A stretch of DNA of 64,000 nucleotides, from NCBI GenBank assembly GCA_023627715.1, contig JAMAHW010000047.1, positions 1-64,000 of the forward strand, read 5' to 3'. The number at the start of each line of letters is the position of its first letter. Position 1 is the stretch's first letter. The position numbers and the translations under genes are program-made. Shown in pieces: positions 24,107 to 35,463 of this stretch. The notes below the pieces were generated by a model, which worked only from the letters and a program-made list of their open reading frames with translations, searched no databases and was not told where the DNA came from. The stretch is from Periconia sp. R9002. Its lineage: Eukaryota > Ascomycota > Dothideomycetes > Pleosporales > Periconiaceae.

Positions 24107-25330
24107 ATGGCGCCTCTCCGTATCACAGAAGACTATTATGCAATTCTTGAGGTGGACCAGGCCGCTAGCCCAGACGAGATAGTGAGATCTTACCGGCGGT
24201 TGGCGTTCAAACTTCATCCCGACCGTAACTCCAACTCAAATGCCACGAAGCTTTTTCAACAAGTACGCCCAATTACAATCCATAACTAAATCGGGTCCTC
24301 AACTAACCATTACTACTCAAAGCTTGGAAGAGCATACGAAACATTGAAAGACGACAATGAACGCCAAGCATATAACCTTCTCTATCCTTCCATTAAGGCT
24401 GGTTTTGCTTCGCCACGTACTGCACAAGTGCCTCCTACCTCATTTGCCTCGGCGTCGCAATCTGAAGCTTCCGAACATGTACAAATCGCTGCAATTCAAA
24501 AGTCCAAACAAGAGCGGACAGCCAAATGGCATACGGAGAAGGCCAGAATCGAAGGGTCGCAATTTGAGATACAGAGGGAAATACGGCGATTAGAGAAAGA
24601 CATTTCTGGGCTGACTAGCATTGCAGCTGCTGAGGCTGCAGTTGAGGCGCAGAAAAACAGTTGGATGACATGGTTTCTGTCCCCTCTCTACAAAAAGGTA
24701 GAAGACAGTGAAGAAGAGAAAGAACGGAAGGATCGGAGCAGGCAAGAGAGAAGGATTGAAAAGGATCTGAAGGAGCGGCGACTGCATACAAACCAATCGA
24801 GACTAAACGAAATGAAAACGCAGTTGAATCAATTGAATGCGGAATTACAATATGCAAATCTACAAGACGATAGAACTATACAAAATCTTCGGGCACGAAT
24901 AAGGCACAGAGAGGATCTCGTTAGACAAGCCAAAGAAAAGGCGGAGAGACAGAAACGAGAAGACGAAATGAAGAAATGGCAGGAGCAACTAGAGAAAGAA
25001 CAAAGACAGAGGATGCAACGGCAAGCGGAAGAGATGGAAAGACAGCGAGCTTCCAGGCAGGCGGCAGCAGAAAGGAGGTACGAGGAAGAGTTGGAAAGGC
25101 AAAGAGAAGGCACTTCCACCTGTCGCCATGACTACTGGTGGCCAAAAGTGCAAGGTCGTACACACTGTCCAAGCTGTTTCGAAAGTTGGTCTTATCTTTT
25201 GCAATGCCCGGGATGTATGATGAAAGCGTGTCCAAGGTGTCAAGCTGCAGTACGGCCGAGACAGCCACGTCGCGCACCAAACAACTATCATCATATCCCA
25301 GCTCCCGATTTAGATTTCGATTATTGGTAA
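24107..25330 (+). CDS. J-domain (DnaJ/Hsp40) coiled-coil protein
   Basis: Two exons, 24107-24262 and 24323-25330, separated by a 60-base intron (GTACGC donor, CTAAC branch, CAAAG acceptor, phase 0) inside the J domain, give 387 residues. Residues 8-70 are the J domain (DYYAILEV, LAFKLHPDRN with the invariant HPD). A long charged coiled coil follows from about residue 120 to 330. The C-terminus has a small Cys-rich zinc-ribbon-like patch (THCPSC, LQCPGCMMKACPRC). The J domain stimulates Hsp70 ATPase; the coiled coil and zinc patch probably select the client or location. No G/F-rich region or type I zinc finger is present, so it is a type III J protein. Its specific role is unknown. Confidence 0.88.
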
Positions 25331-25482
25331 AAACTATTTGAGCTGGAAGCCCGCAAACTAGATGTTCCCAGTTTCTCAACGTCATCTAGAGGTCTATTTT
25401 AGTTTCTCCTATAAGCATTTTCAACCAATACGGCCAAAACGCATGGCTACAACAACAGTCACTACTTCTTCCCATCAAGCCC

Positions 25483-26190
25483 CTACCCTAATTTCTTGAC
25501 GACATCCGCCAAATCCTGCATATCCTCCAAGAACACATCAAACTCCTCTTTCAATGCGTCCATATCCTCTTCAATATCATCCGTCCATCGTCTCACATAC
25601 ACCGTTTTGATTCCAACTCTTTTTGCACCCCTCAAATCATATGCATGCGCCGCAACTTTTACTACCTCTTCCGGTCGGGAACCTATCAACTTCAAAAGCT
25701 TCAAAAAGCCCTCTGGTGCAGGGATGATACTACCCAGCAACTCTGATGAGAAGAGCATGTCGAACGTCAGCCCAGACGATTTCGTAATGTCGAGTTGCAA
25801 ACGCGTCGTCCCATTCGCGTGTACGAAGACTTCGTACCCTTCACGCTCTCGCAACGCGTCTATAACGGATTTGACATCAGACCACGCTTTCTCGTTATGA
25901 AACGCGCGGATTGCGATTTTCTTTGCATTTTCGTCAAAATGGTGTTCAACATCTGTGAAACGCTGAGAAAGAACTAAGTCTAGCGCTTGCGCGAGTGTTT
26001 CGTCGAAGGGTTCCACAGGGAGGTTGCGGTTTACACGGGCCTGGTTGAGGTCGAAGTACTGTTGGCGCCATTGTAGGGCGAGTTGTGATGCTTGTTCCGC
26101 AGGAATGGAAGAAGGAAGGGCAGAGACGACTGATGAGTGCCAGTCTAGGCAGGTGCCCATATAATCGAAGAGGATTGCTTTGATGGGCAT
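25483..26190 (-). CDS. HAD-superfamily hydrolase, haloacid dehalogenase type II-like
   Basis: A single-exon 235-residue protein with the HAD core. Motif I is ILFDYMGTCLDW with the nucleophile Asp near residue 9, motif II is VFVHANGTTRLQ, and motif III/IV contains AAHAYDLRGAKRVGIKTVYV. The spacing and the DxxGT form match the type II L-2-haloacid dehalogenase group, in which an aspartyl ester forms on the substrate. Fungal members are usually annotated as dehalogenases, but their natural substrates, often small phosphate esters, are mostly unknown. The Asn and Thr of HANGTT replace the usual SNG, a mild deviation. It is convergent with the J-domain gene, 150 bases away. Confidence 0.85.
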   Translation of the reverse strand: MPIKAILFDYMGTCLDWHSSVVSALPSSIPAEQASQLALQWRQQYFDLNQARVNRNLPVEPFDETLAQALDLVLSQRFTDVEHHFDENAKKIAIRAFHNEKAWSDVKSVIDALREREGYEVFVHANGTTRLQLDITKSSGLTFDMLFSSELLGSIIPAPEGFLKLLKLIGSRPEEVVKVAAHAYDLRGAKRVGIKTVYVRRWTDDIEEDMDALKEEFDVFLEDMQDLADVVKKLG

Positions 26191-27360
26191 GATGAAGTTA
26201 TATCGCGGGGGTAAACCTGAGTTATTGTATGTGTAATATGAATGCTTGGTAGTGATACCTTCTATGATCGGTTGTTCTACCTCGATAAATACTGGAGTAC
26301 ATACCTAGATATATTTCTAGGAAGCACCGAAGTCATAAAACGAGATGCGACATGCGAGCGATCCACGATTCTGCTTATAAATTGTATGTGTGAGTAATAC
26401 AACTCCATTGGCTCAGAGTTCACACGGTTCACAGCGTGGTAACATCGCTTCGACTTAGCGTAGGATGTCTATCCTTAATGCAGTAATTACTGTATGTATG
26501 TTCGACTTTTTCCTGCTCACATTAGTCAGCTTGACGTCTCAATTGTCCTGGCAACAAACATCCATATGTACATGAAAGCTTATGTATAATCAAGGTATTG
26601 GGTAACGGGCGTCTATAATCATTTGTTTTGTCTGACCGATCTTCGCCATCCATTAATCGGTATACTTTCAACATGAACTTGGTATTCTTGAATGAATAAA
26701 TGACTTAGTGCGGCTAGGTTCGATCCCCATACAACCAAATAACCTTTTTTTTCTTTTGAACGAAATGGCATCTTATTGCTGGGACAGGATAACAAAACGT
26801 CTTAGACGCGATACCTCAAGCTTCATTGACCAGAGAGATACAAGCTTTGCACTTCACAACCAAACTTCAACAACCGTTCCTAATATCTGCGTGCCCGCTT
26901 TGAAACACGTACCTACATTTTCCTCGGTCTGTGACCGTCGGTCGCAATAAGCAATGGATCTGCACCACGAAAACAGCTATGAGAAAAACCCACGTGGACT
27001 AGGCCGATTACGCGTGACAGATAGCACTAAGCCCAGTCTAGGTTTAGCGCTTCATACATATACACCCTATGCGGTCATTGTGGAACACACTTGTATTACA
27101 ATCTTTTCTTTCTTTCCCGACGGATCCCCCAGGAAGAAGAAACAAACGATGGCGAAGAAGAATGTCTGAAGAACAAATATACGATATCTAAAAAAAAAGC
27201 AAGTGATCGCGACAGATCAGAACGGGAAAATCGAAAATCCGAGATAAACATTTCACAACCTGAGTGCTCACTCCCTGTGTCATACACCGACAATCCACAA
27301 ATCGCAACGCGAATAAAAAAAAATAAGAACCAGAGAAATCCGCTCTCCGCAGAAAACAAA
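26191..27360. other. divergent intergenic region, promoter of alpha-amylase
   Basis: About 1.2 kb between the HAD gene and the amylase gene, which point away from each other. The last 250 bases are A-rich and form the probable amylase leader. The open frame starting before 27361 is only an upstream continuation with no ATG in good context. A GGTTCGATCCCC string near 26716 resembles a tRNA T-loop but has no matching stem. Confidence 0.4.
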
Positions 27361-29045
27361 ATGCAAAACCGCACAATCTTCCAAACCTTCGAATGGAACC
27401 TACCCGCCACGCAAACCCACTACACCTCCCTCCTCTCTGCCCTCCCATCCCTCCACCGCATCGGCCTAACCTCCCTCTGGCTCCCTCCAGCCTGCAAAGC
27501 CGGCAACTCCTCCGGCAACGGCTACGACATCTACGACCTCTACGACCTGGGCGAATTCAACCAACGCGGGTCCATCCCCACGAAATGGGGCACCAAAGCC
27601 GAGCTCATGACTCTAGCGGCAAAAGCGCGCGAATTAGGCGTGGAACTGTACTTCGACGCTGTGCTGAATCACCGGTGCGGCGGGGACGCGAAGGAAGTCG
27701 TCAAAGCGGTGCAAGTGTCTCCCGACAACCGGCATAAGCATCTTTGTGAAGAGAAGGAAGTTGAGGCGTGGTTGAGGTTTGAATTTCCTGGGAGAGAGGG
27801 GAAGTATAGTGAGGTGCGGTATGATTGGCGCATGTTTAACGCGAGTGACTGGGATGATCGGAGTCAGAAGCACGCGATTTGGAGGATTGTAGATGATGGC
27901 AAGCAATGGGCGCGTGATGTGTCCAGGGAGTGGGGAAATGGAGATTACTTGATGTTTAATAATCTGGATTACTGTGGGAACGAGGTTTTGAGAGAGGATG
28001 TGAAGAACTGGGGTGTTTGGGTGACGCGGGAACTGGGGTTGAAAGGGTTTAGATTGGATGCTGTGCAGCATTTTTCGCAGGCTTTCATGCAGGAATGGGT
28101 GGACTTTGTGAGGAAGGGCGTTGGGGAGGACTTGTTTGTTGTAGGGGAGTATTGGAATGGGAACGTCGAGACGCTTGTGGAGTGGTTGGACGCAGGATCG
28201 CTGCAAGATATGTACTTGTATGATGCGCCGTTGTTGTATAATTTTGGGAGATTGTCGTATGAGAGGATGCCGGATTTGCGGACGGTGTTTGAAAAGACTC
28301 TGGTGGAGTGTAGGCCGGGTAATGCGGTAACGTTGGTCATGAACCACGATACGCAGTAAGTTCTTCGATCCCATTATTATGCATCGCATCAATTTTGCTA
28401 ACATAAGAATCCAGAAAAGGACAAGTGATGGACACCCCCATCCACCCGAAATTCACTTCTCTAGCCTACTCGTTGATTCTCTTCCGAGAAGCAGGCTATC
28501 CATGTGTATTCTACGGCGACATGTACGGCACCTCTGAACCACACGTGTCATCTCCAACCTGCGATGGCAAACTCGCAGATCTCATACTAATACGGAAGCT
28601 TTACGCATACGGCGAACAGGAAGATTATTTCTACGACGCAGAGTGCATTGGGTGGGTTCGAAGAGGGATCCAGAGTGGACAAGGTGGTCAATCAGCCGGT
28701 ATGGCAGTGGTGATGAACTGGGTGGGAGATCATAAGAAAATGCAACAAGAGGATCCCCATCTGTCGCATAGACCACGCTGGATGCGGCGGTTGTCGGGGA
28801 TGGCAGAGAAATGGGGCATCTCGGCGAAACGGCCGAACCAGCGCCAGAGGAGGATGAACGTCGGCGTGCAGCATGCAGGGGAGGTGTGGACAGACATTTT
28901 AGAAGGCTGTTCACATCAAGTCGCAATTGGGAGAGATGGATATGGTGTTTTCCCCTGCGAAGTGAACAGTGTGGCTGTATATGTTTCGGCGTCTGCTCCT
29001 GGGAGGGAAGAGTTTCCCGTCGCGTTCAACTCTAGATTCTGTTGA
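27361..29045 (+). CDS. intracellular alpha-amylase, GH13 (GH13_5-like)
   Basis: Two exons, 27361-28355 and 28415-29045 (59-base intron, GTAAGT donor, GCTAAC branch), encode 541 residues without a signal peptide. The GH13 regions are visible in order: FDAVLNHR (region I), GFRLDAVQH with nucleophile Asp233, VVGEYW with acid/base Glu263, and VMNHDTQ with Asp330. The lack of a signal peptide and the bacterial-like sequence match the fungal intracellular amylases implicated in cell-wall alpha-1,3-glucan primer formation (the Histoplasma AMY1 and Aspergillus AmyD group). The role here is inferred from that similarity. Codon use of the first 300 bases is strongly C-rich at third positions compared with the second half of exon 1, which is G/T-rich. 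Confidence 0.9.
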
Positions 29046-29590
29046 GGACGATCTTTCATCAAAGCATGGTCATACCAACTAAGCATAGAAATGGCCAACT
29101 TCATTCATGCATCGGTCGAGATGGAACTAAATAAATACTCGCTGTGAGAGACTCGCGTGCACCGATCATTCTAAAATGATAACATGGTGAATGTAAAAGA
29201 AGTGAAGTTTGAGATGAGAATGGTTCCGCCAATATGTTCTCTCTTTCAGCCATCTGGATGTGCAACATAGTTTCAGAAGGGAGACTTCAAACAAACAGCA
29301 TCAAAACTGACTTTTGTGTGTACACCAGACGAATTAGGGACAAGGGACTTTGATTAAATCAATCGACATCCGAAGAAACATTGATTTCCCTGGGATTAGG
29401 GTTCAAATGCCATTCTTTGGAAAAACTGCGGAGAAAACATGATCGAAAAAAGGAGCTCTGAAAAAGGTGTAGGTTGGTATAAATAGCCGGGCCTTAGGAT
29501 TTAATGGCTCATGTGTCATACCTAAAACAGCTTGTGTGACACAGAATGCGCGCAGTCTCTTGCGTGCTGCTCTTAGTCGTCGTAGAATAT
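29046..29590. other. convergent intergenic region
   Basis: 3' flanks of the amylase and F-box genes. Nothing was recognised. Confidence 0.4.
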
Positions 29591-30919
29591 TTAATCTGTT
29601 GCGCGCGGCCTTGTAGAGCAGACGATAGTCCCGGTGGACTCCTCCCTTGGCTCCCATGTAATATGTTGGAAAATGACAAACCGAATCCCAACGTCACCAA
29701 ACGCCACACGGTAAGAATCCAAAACACCGTCTTCGATTTGAGTAGTCGTTATCGTCTCCACAAATATGCTCTCCAGACATGGGCGCAGACTCTTAATATT
29801 TGTAACGAAGTCCACGATATCTTGGCCGCGGAGTTCCCACATGTGCATCGCTCGATTACCGATGCCGATATCCCTATGACGGATATTGAGATATCGGGTA
29901 GATTTTGGAATACAACTTGCATCAATGAGGTTGGCTTCTCGCTCAACTTGAAGCAGCACGTGACTATCGATGAATAGTTCCTCAACTTTCGAATTCTTGA
30001 TGTCAACGAAGGACATTATATCTCCGGCAAAAAGCTGCCTTTCGTCGGATCGCGGGGGCATTGCGTCATTTATCTCGCCATCTCGGAGTTCTAATCGACG
30101 TAGATGCTGTATGTCAAAGTGACCGATAAGACGAAGGAATTGGCGGGGGTAAAGACGCTCCCCTAATTGTTCAATCGTTAGAGATTCGAGATTCGGCATG
30201 CTGCGGGACAGCGCCCGGAGAGAGTTCCCCCTGAACGCGACTTCTAGCGTTCCCCACTGGTACTCTTTCGCCGGATCCGGGCGCAATATTAGATTTTTGA
30301 TGGTTTGGGAGGTCCATTTCCAATCTGAAGGCAACCGCCGGTCATCTTCGGTTGAGTCTTTGACATCAAGCGCGTTTAGACAAACTGTTTCGAGACGCGG
30401 GAGTCGGAGAATGTAATGGTATTCAAAGACCATCTTGCCAGCATACAATTCCAGCCGTGTCACTTGGCTGAAATCTGTCGGTGCGGACATGCGGTAGCTA
30501 CTGCCGACTTTGAAAAGCAGATTGTGAATTAAGTGGCTAGTGCCAGGGAGGCAATCCGAGCGAAAAAAAGTGAGGTTGCCCAAGAAAGGGAGAAATTCTT
30601 GGATGAAGTGACGAAGTTGCATGCCGTAGTATTCATTCCCGCTCTGGGTTATTGACAACGCCTTCGTGTTGGTCAAGAGATGTGGTTTTTCTCGTAAGAT
30701 GGGTTGGAGATGTTTGAGTTGGAGGGAGCTTATGTCAAGTTCCATTGCCTCGTAGAGATAAGGTTGTGCTATTTCGTAGAGCTTCCATGACGCTAGACAG
30801 GCATTGCATAGTGTGGTGATATTTTGGTTACGCTGGTTATAGGACTGATCGAGTGGAATACTTAGATACGAGAATATTTGAATGATCAGCTCTGTAGGTA
30901 CTCGCTTTGAAAACGCCAT
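29591..30919 (-). CDS. F-box protein with leucine-rich, LRR-like body
   Basis: An intronless gene for 442 residues. The N-terminal F-box-like segment (KRVPTELIIQIFSYLSIPLD) is followed by leucine-rich units with regular LexL spacing (LPRLETVCLNAL, MPNLESLTIEQL, LRRLELRDGEIND). Such proteins act as substrate adaptors of SCF ubiquitin ligases, with the F-box binding Skp1 and the repeats binding the target. The substrate is unknown. An overlapping 143-codon frame on the opposite strand is a shadow. Confidence 0.8.
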   Translation of the reverse strand: MAFSKRVPTELIIQIFSYLSIPLDQSYNQRNQNITTLCNACLASWKLYEIAQPYLYEAMELDISSLQLKHLQPILREKPHLLTNTKALSITQSGNEYYGMQLRHFIQEFLPFLGNLTFFRSDCLPGTSHLIHNLLFKVGSSYRMSAPTDFSQVTRLELYAGKMVFEYHYILRLPRLETVCLNALDVKDSTEDDRRLPSDWKWTSQTIKNLILRPDPAKEYQWGTLEVAFRGNSLRALSRSMPNLESLTIEQLGERLYPRQFLRLIGHFDIQHLRRLELRDGEINDAMPPRSDERQLFAGDIMSFVDIKNSKVEELFIDSHVLLQVEREANLIDASCIPKSTRYLNIRHRDIGIGNRAMHMWELRGQDIVDFVTNIKSLRPCLESIFVETITTTQIEDGVLDSYRVAFGDVGIRFVIFQHITWEPREESTGTIVCSTRPRATD

Positions 30920-31442
30920 GTTTCATTGCATTGAATACGATGGAATGAAGAGTGGTTTCCAGCTGATGAGGGGAATTGAAACAAAAACGAGAGGGGACGA
31001 CGACGACAACCAAGCTAGGTAACGCTAATCCCAATATGGTTCGATGGGATTTACATATACTGACCCGTCCTTAACTACATACGACTTGGCCTTGTTTGGG
31101 CTTCGAAGAACTAGATAAATGCAGATTGTATACAAGATCTAACGACGCATGATGAAAAGTGAGAGTCCCGATATATTTGTACATAGCAAACCCCTTACGG
31201 CGAAGGTTCACTTTCTCCCAACCAGTTAATTAAACGCGGACTTCATGTACTTTAGGAAGAAAGGATAAAAACAATACATGACATTCATATTCATCGTAAG
31301 ATCTAACCATAAAATTATAACACACTTCAGCTCTTTCTCTACCAACACCTTCACCCATCAAAACCCAATGAGGTAAGGTAGTGTATGCTTTTTATAAGTC
31401 CCATGCCGCCTCAACTGTCCAAGGAAGGAGGAATGATTAGGA
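30920..31442. other. intergenic, nothing recognised
   Basis: 5' flank of the F-box gene and 3' flank of SVP26. No gene or repeat was recognised. Confidence 0.4.
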
Positions 31443-32418
31443 TTAAAAAGTGTGCCTTGTCTTCTCCCCTTTCCAAAACCCCATCAGCTCCCCAGTCTCC
31501 CCCACCCACTCCCTTACGCGATTGACACTCGCCTTCGCAAGCCCCGCATTCGTTCCACTCCTGCCCCTCCTCTTCCCCGTGCCAATGCTCGCACTCCCAC
31601 TCCTGCTCGCAGCTCCATCGATTCCATATCCCGCCCCACCAGGTTGTTTCCCCGCGCTAATAAAGCTGCTACCCTCGCCCGTCGCATACTCCGACCCCAT
31701 CGACGGCAACACGTTTTCCCCTGCGGATAGCGACACGAAGAGAGCGAAAGGAACGAGCCAGACACAGAGCCCGAAGTAGGAGGCGATTTCGGTGAAGGAG
31801 GGAATTGAGGGGTCCGGGCCGTAGGTACTGTAGGAGGGGTATTTGGGAGGTGGTGGGGGTGCGGAGAAATGGCGAAACCACATCCAATGGTTGAGGATAA
31901 CGAGGCCTATAACAAGCAATAAACCATATTAGATAAGTTCTCTGTTTCCGTGTTCATCCGCGTTGCGTAGTGGTAGGGACCATGAATGTTGGCGAAAGAC
32001 GTACCACAAGAGAGCAAAAACAGCGGATCCGTCAACTTCACGATCGGGAACCTCCTCAAGTTTTGCGCATATATGACATGCGAAATGACACTCAGCGCGC
32101 TCAGCCCCATGGGGAACCCATCAAAGAGCAGGAGCGCGACTTGGACGCCGATGACGCCATAGATGAGTCGTGTGAGGAGTTTCTTTGCGAAAACCGTGTG
32201 CTCTTCGACGAGCTCAGAGAGATAATAGAGTCCCGACGCTGTTTTGCGCACGTTGGTCAGCTTTTTAGGGATTTCGTAGAATTTGCGCGCACGCGCTCAC
32301 GCATGAGAGGGTCAAGTGGGATATGGCGAAATGTGGATTGAAACGTACCAATCGCCAGCGTCAAGAAGCAAAACCCCAAAATCACACCCACGTAACCTAA
32401 GAGCGGTAATATCCACAT
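31443..32418 (-). CDS. SVP26: SVP26/ERV26-type Golgi-ER cargo protein
   Basis: Three exons (32349-32418, 32005-32238, 31443-31906; introns of 110 and 98 bases, both phase 1 with GTACGT donors) encode 255 residues. The spliced N-terminus MWILPLLGYVGVILGFCFLT, the block ASGLYYLSELVEEHTV, and NLRRFPIVKLTDPLFLLSCG followed by HWMWFRHF are the conserved TEX261/Svp26 signature. The four membrane spans are intact. In yeast Svp26 (Erv26) is a COPII adaptor that carries type II Golgi mannosyltransferases and pro-alkaline phosphatase out of the ER. The Gly/Ser-rich C-terminal tail after residue 170 is longer than in yeast, as in other filamentous fungi. It shares a 407-base divergent promoter with BUD23. 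Confidence 0.93.
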
Positions 32419-32825
32419 GATTCTCAATCTCGCGCAGGAAAGCGATACCGACAGCTCAGATTCGGAAAAGAGCACACACAGCTTGGTGGGGATAGCTTTT
32501 GCTTGGGGAAATAATGGCCACGACACGTTCTAAGCTCCAGATCGCGCTAAACCAAATAAGGGAGCAGAGGGAAAGATGAGGTCAGGATCCGCGGAGGAGT
32601 TGTTTTTCCGCGCGCCGATTGCGAGGCGGGGAAATTTAGCTTCTTTAACGTTCAAAAAAAAGTTCGAGATCAACTCAACGAAATTCGACATCTTGGCGAC
32701 CCGACGGGCGACGACTCCACTTCCTGCGACACAATTGCTGCTCCCCGACCTTCTCAAACTCCCAGGACCAGAATCCATCTTACTCAAATACGATTCTCCA
32801 CAGAAAGGAATAAACTACAGCAAAT
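32419..32825. promoter_or_regulatory. divergent promoter SVP26/BUD23
   Basis: 407 bases between two outward-facing starts. No named site was recognised. Confidence 0.4.
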
Positions 32826-33737
32826 ATGTCGCGCCCCGAAGATACACTGTTCGTCCCTCATCCCCCCTCCCAACACAACACCCCAAACTAATATCCCTTT
32901 AGCCCCCCCGACCTCTTCTACAATGACCCTGAATCCCGCAAATACACCACCTCGAGCCGAATACAAACCATCCAATCGCAAATGACGCACCGCGCGCTAT
33001 CCCTCCTCTCGCTGACTACGCCCTCTCTCATCCTCGACGTAGGCTGCGGGTCCGGTCTGTCCGGCGAAATCCTCTCTCAGCCCTCATCCGCCGGCACGCC
33101 GGGGGGACCGCATACGTGGATCGGCATGGACATATCCTCCTCGATGCTGGGCATCGCTCTGGAAAAGGAGGTCGAGGGGGACTTGTTCCTTGCGGACGCG
33201 GGACAAGGGGTGCCATTCCGCCCGGGCACGTTCGACGCCGCGATCAGCATTTCGGCGATTCAGTGGCTGTGTAATGCTGAAACGTCGCTGGACTCGCCGA
33301 CAGGGCGTTTGAATAGGTTCTTTGGCGGGTTGTATGCGAGTTTGCGAAGAGGAGGCCGCGCGGTGTGTCAGTTCTATCCCAAGAACGATACCCAGAAAAA
33401 GATGGTCAGTCAGGCGGCTGTGAAAGCGGGGTTTGGCGCGGGGTTGCTGGAGGATGACATGGGGACTAAGAACGCGAAAACGTATTTGGTATTGACGGTG
33501 GGCGGTGGGGAGGTGGGGGATGGGGATATCACGGGAGTGGTGAGAGGGCTGGAGGGGGTGGATGTGCTGGATGAGCGGAGAAGGAATGGCGGGAGGGATG
33601 GGAAGAGGAAGAGGGGAGAGGAGGTTAAGGGGAGTAAAGGGTGGATTCTGAGGAAAAAGGAGCAGATGGAGAGGAAGGGGAAGGTGGTGAAGGCGAATAG
33701 CAAGTATACGGGAAGGAAGAGGAGGATTCAGTTTTGA
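32826..33737 (+). CDS. BUD23: 18S rRNA (guanine-N7)-methyltransferase Bud23
   Basis: A tiny first exon (32826-32848, MSRPEDT) joins 32903-33737 across a 54-base intron (GTTCGT donor, AAACTAAT branch, TTTAG acceptor). This restores the family N-terminus PPDLFYNDPESRKYTTSSRI. The protein is 285 residues. The Rossmann methyltransferase motif I is LDVGCGSGLSGE, followed by WIGMDIS and AISISAIQWLC. The C-terminal tail is very Lys/Arg-rich (GRKRRIQF end), as in Bud23/WBSCR22. It methylates the P-site-adjacent guanine of 18S rRNA in pre-40S ribosomes together with Trm112. The C-terminal half is unusually G-rich, giving long charged low-complexity sequence. Confidence 0.95.
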
Positions 33738-34100
33738 TTGGGTCTGCGTTTCTCCCTTTCCTTCTCTGTTCTGATGTTTTTTTGTTGCTTTCCTTCCTTT
33801 CTTCTGTCCCTTAACGATATCATGGAGTTACGATGCATAGCGCGGCGTTGATGGTGATGCAAAGGGTATAGAATCGATTCATGCATGCAAGCTATATACC
33901 ACTAAAAATACAGCTCTATTCACACCTTGCGGCTGCCTATGTACTGGTACAGATTCGCCATGTCGAGTCGTAAAAATTGAGAAAGCGCAAGTCTATCCAA
34001 ATCGCCGCGTGGCCCGTTTCCTCATGCGTTCGATTCGGCGGATCGTCGTGGCAGTAAATGGAAGGGTAACTCGGGGAGATCCAAAAACACGTCAAATTGC
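33738..34100. other. convergent intergenic region
   Basis: 3' flanks of BUD23 and IDH1. Nothing was recognised. Confidence 0.4.
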
Positions 34101-35463
34101 TCATGCCTTCTCCATCTGGTTTAGGATAGCGCGGGTGAATTCGTTGGTGGAGGAGTTGCCGCCCATGTCACGTGTTCGTACTTGGCTGCAATCTTGTTAG
34201 CGCGGAATGATGAGAAAACATACACAGAATACTTACCCGTCCTCGATGACCTTGTAGACAGACTGGGAGATACGGTTGGCGTGCTCGTCAAGACCAAGGT
34301 GTCGCAGAAGCATAGCGGCGGAGAGAATCAAGGCGCTGGGATTGGCCTGGTCCTTGCCCTGAATGTCAAGACCGACGTGACGGCATCCGGGCTCGAAAAC
34401 GGCGACCTCACGTCCCATGTTGCATCCGGGGACGATACCGGGGCCACCAACGAGACCAGCTCCAATGTTGGAGAGAATACCTCCGTACAAGTTGGGCATG
34501 ACCATAACGTCGAACTGCTGCGGCCTAGACACGCACTGCATGGAGGCGTTGTCGACGATCATGTCGCTGTATTCAATGGACGGGTAATCCTCGGAAACCT
34601 TCTTGCAAGTGTTGCGGAAAAGACCGTCGGCGAGCTTCATGATGTTGGCCTTGTGGATGCAGGTGACCTTCTTGCGGTTGTTGGCGAGGGCAAAGGCAAA
34701 GGCGAACTTGGCGATGCGCTCCGACTTTGCGCGGGTGATGATCTTAAGAGACTCAACGACGCCGCTAACGGACTGGTGCTCGAGGCCAGAGTACTCGCCC
34801 TCGGTGTTCTCACGGATGATGCAGAGGTCGACGTTCTTGTGGCGGGTCTCATAGCCGGGGATGTTCTTAATCAGGATGATGGAGGCGTAGATGTCCAACT
34901 CCTGGCGCAGGGCGACGTTGAAGGACTGGTGACCGGAGCGCTCGACGGGGGTGTGGAGGATACCCTTGAGACCGAGCTTGTTGCGCTTGAGCGAGGCCAT
35001 GGCTTCGCGGAAGAGCGTCTCGGCGTTCTTGTCGCCGGTCTCGACACCTGACACGTTGACCTGCTCCCACTCAATGGGAACGTTGTCTGCCTTGAAAATC
35101 TCCTTGACGGACTCGGATACCTCAGCACCAATACCGTCACCAGGAATGAGGGTCACAGTGTATTTGCCGCCGAACTTGGTGGGCTTGAAGATATCCTGGG
35201 TCACGGTGGCCATTGCTGCGGTCTAGGTCAGCCATGCTGTCCGTTTCTTCGGGGGAAGACAAGATGGGGTGGAAGGGGGGTTGCGCGCACATCGAGAGGC
35301 CATCGAGGGACCGGCGGCCCATCGTGATACAGGCTTTGCGCCCCGCAGGAGCGTCTATCGCGCGTCAGTTTGTGTGGCTTTTGATGGAGCTGCAGGAGGG
35401 CCAATGGCTGGCGAGGAGGGTGGAACGTACCTGGGCCGTCTTCTGAGAGGTCCTCGATAGCAT
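34101..35463 (-). CDS. IDH1: mitochondrial NAD-isocitrate dehydrogenase subunit 1
   Basis: Four exons: 35431-35463, 35291-35354, 34237-35215 and 34101-34185, with introns of 76, 75 and 51 bases, give 386 residues. The first two small exons encode a basic presequence (MLSRTSQKTAQ, TLLRGAKPVSRWAAG). The third carries VTLIPGDGIGAE, the ENTEGEYSGLEH block and DNASMQCVSRPQQFDV. The last exon supplies VRTRDMGG and the C-terminus. Idh1 is the regulatory (AMP- and citrate-binding) subunit of the octameric TCA-cycle enzyme. Residues such as the altered Arg cluster (LHTPVERSGHQS rather than the catalytic-subunit pattern) support Idh1 rather than Idh2. The long open frame alone would miss both ends. Confidence 0.95.

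Noticed and set aside
26700..26740. tRNA gene suggested by GGTTCGATCCCC
   Set aside because: The flanking bases do not form a T-stem or acceptor stem, and no A-box or anticodon arm is present upstream.
29546..29977. 143-codon plus-strand frame with a hydrophobic, signal-peptide-like start
   Set aside because: It lies antisense inside the F-box gene, whose leucine-rich spacing and F-box are clear.
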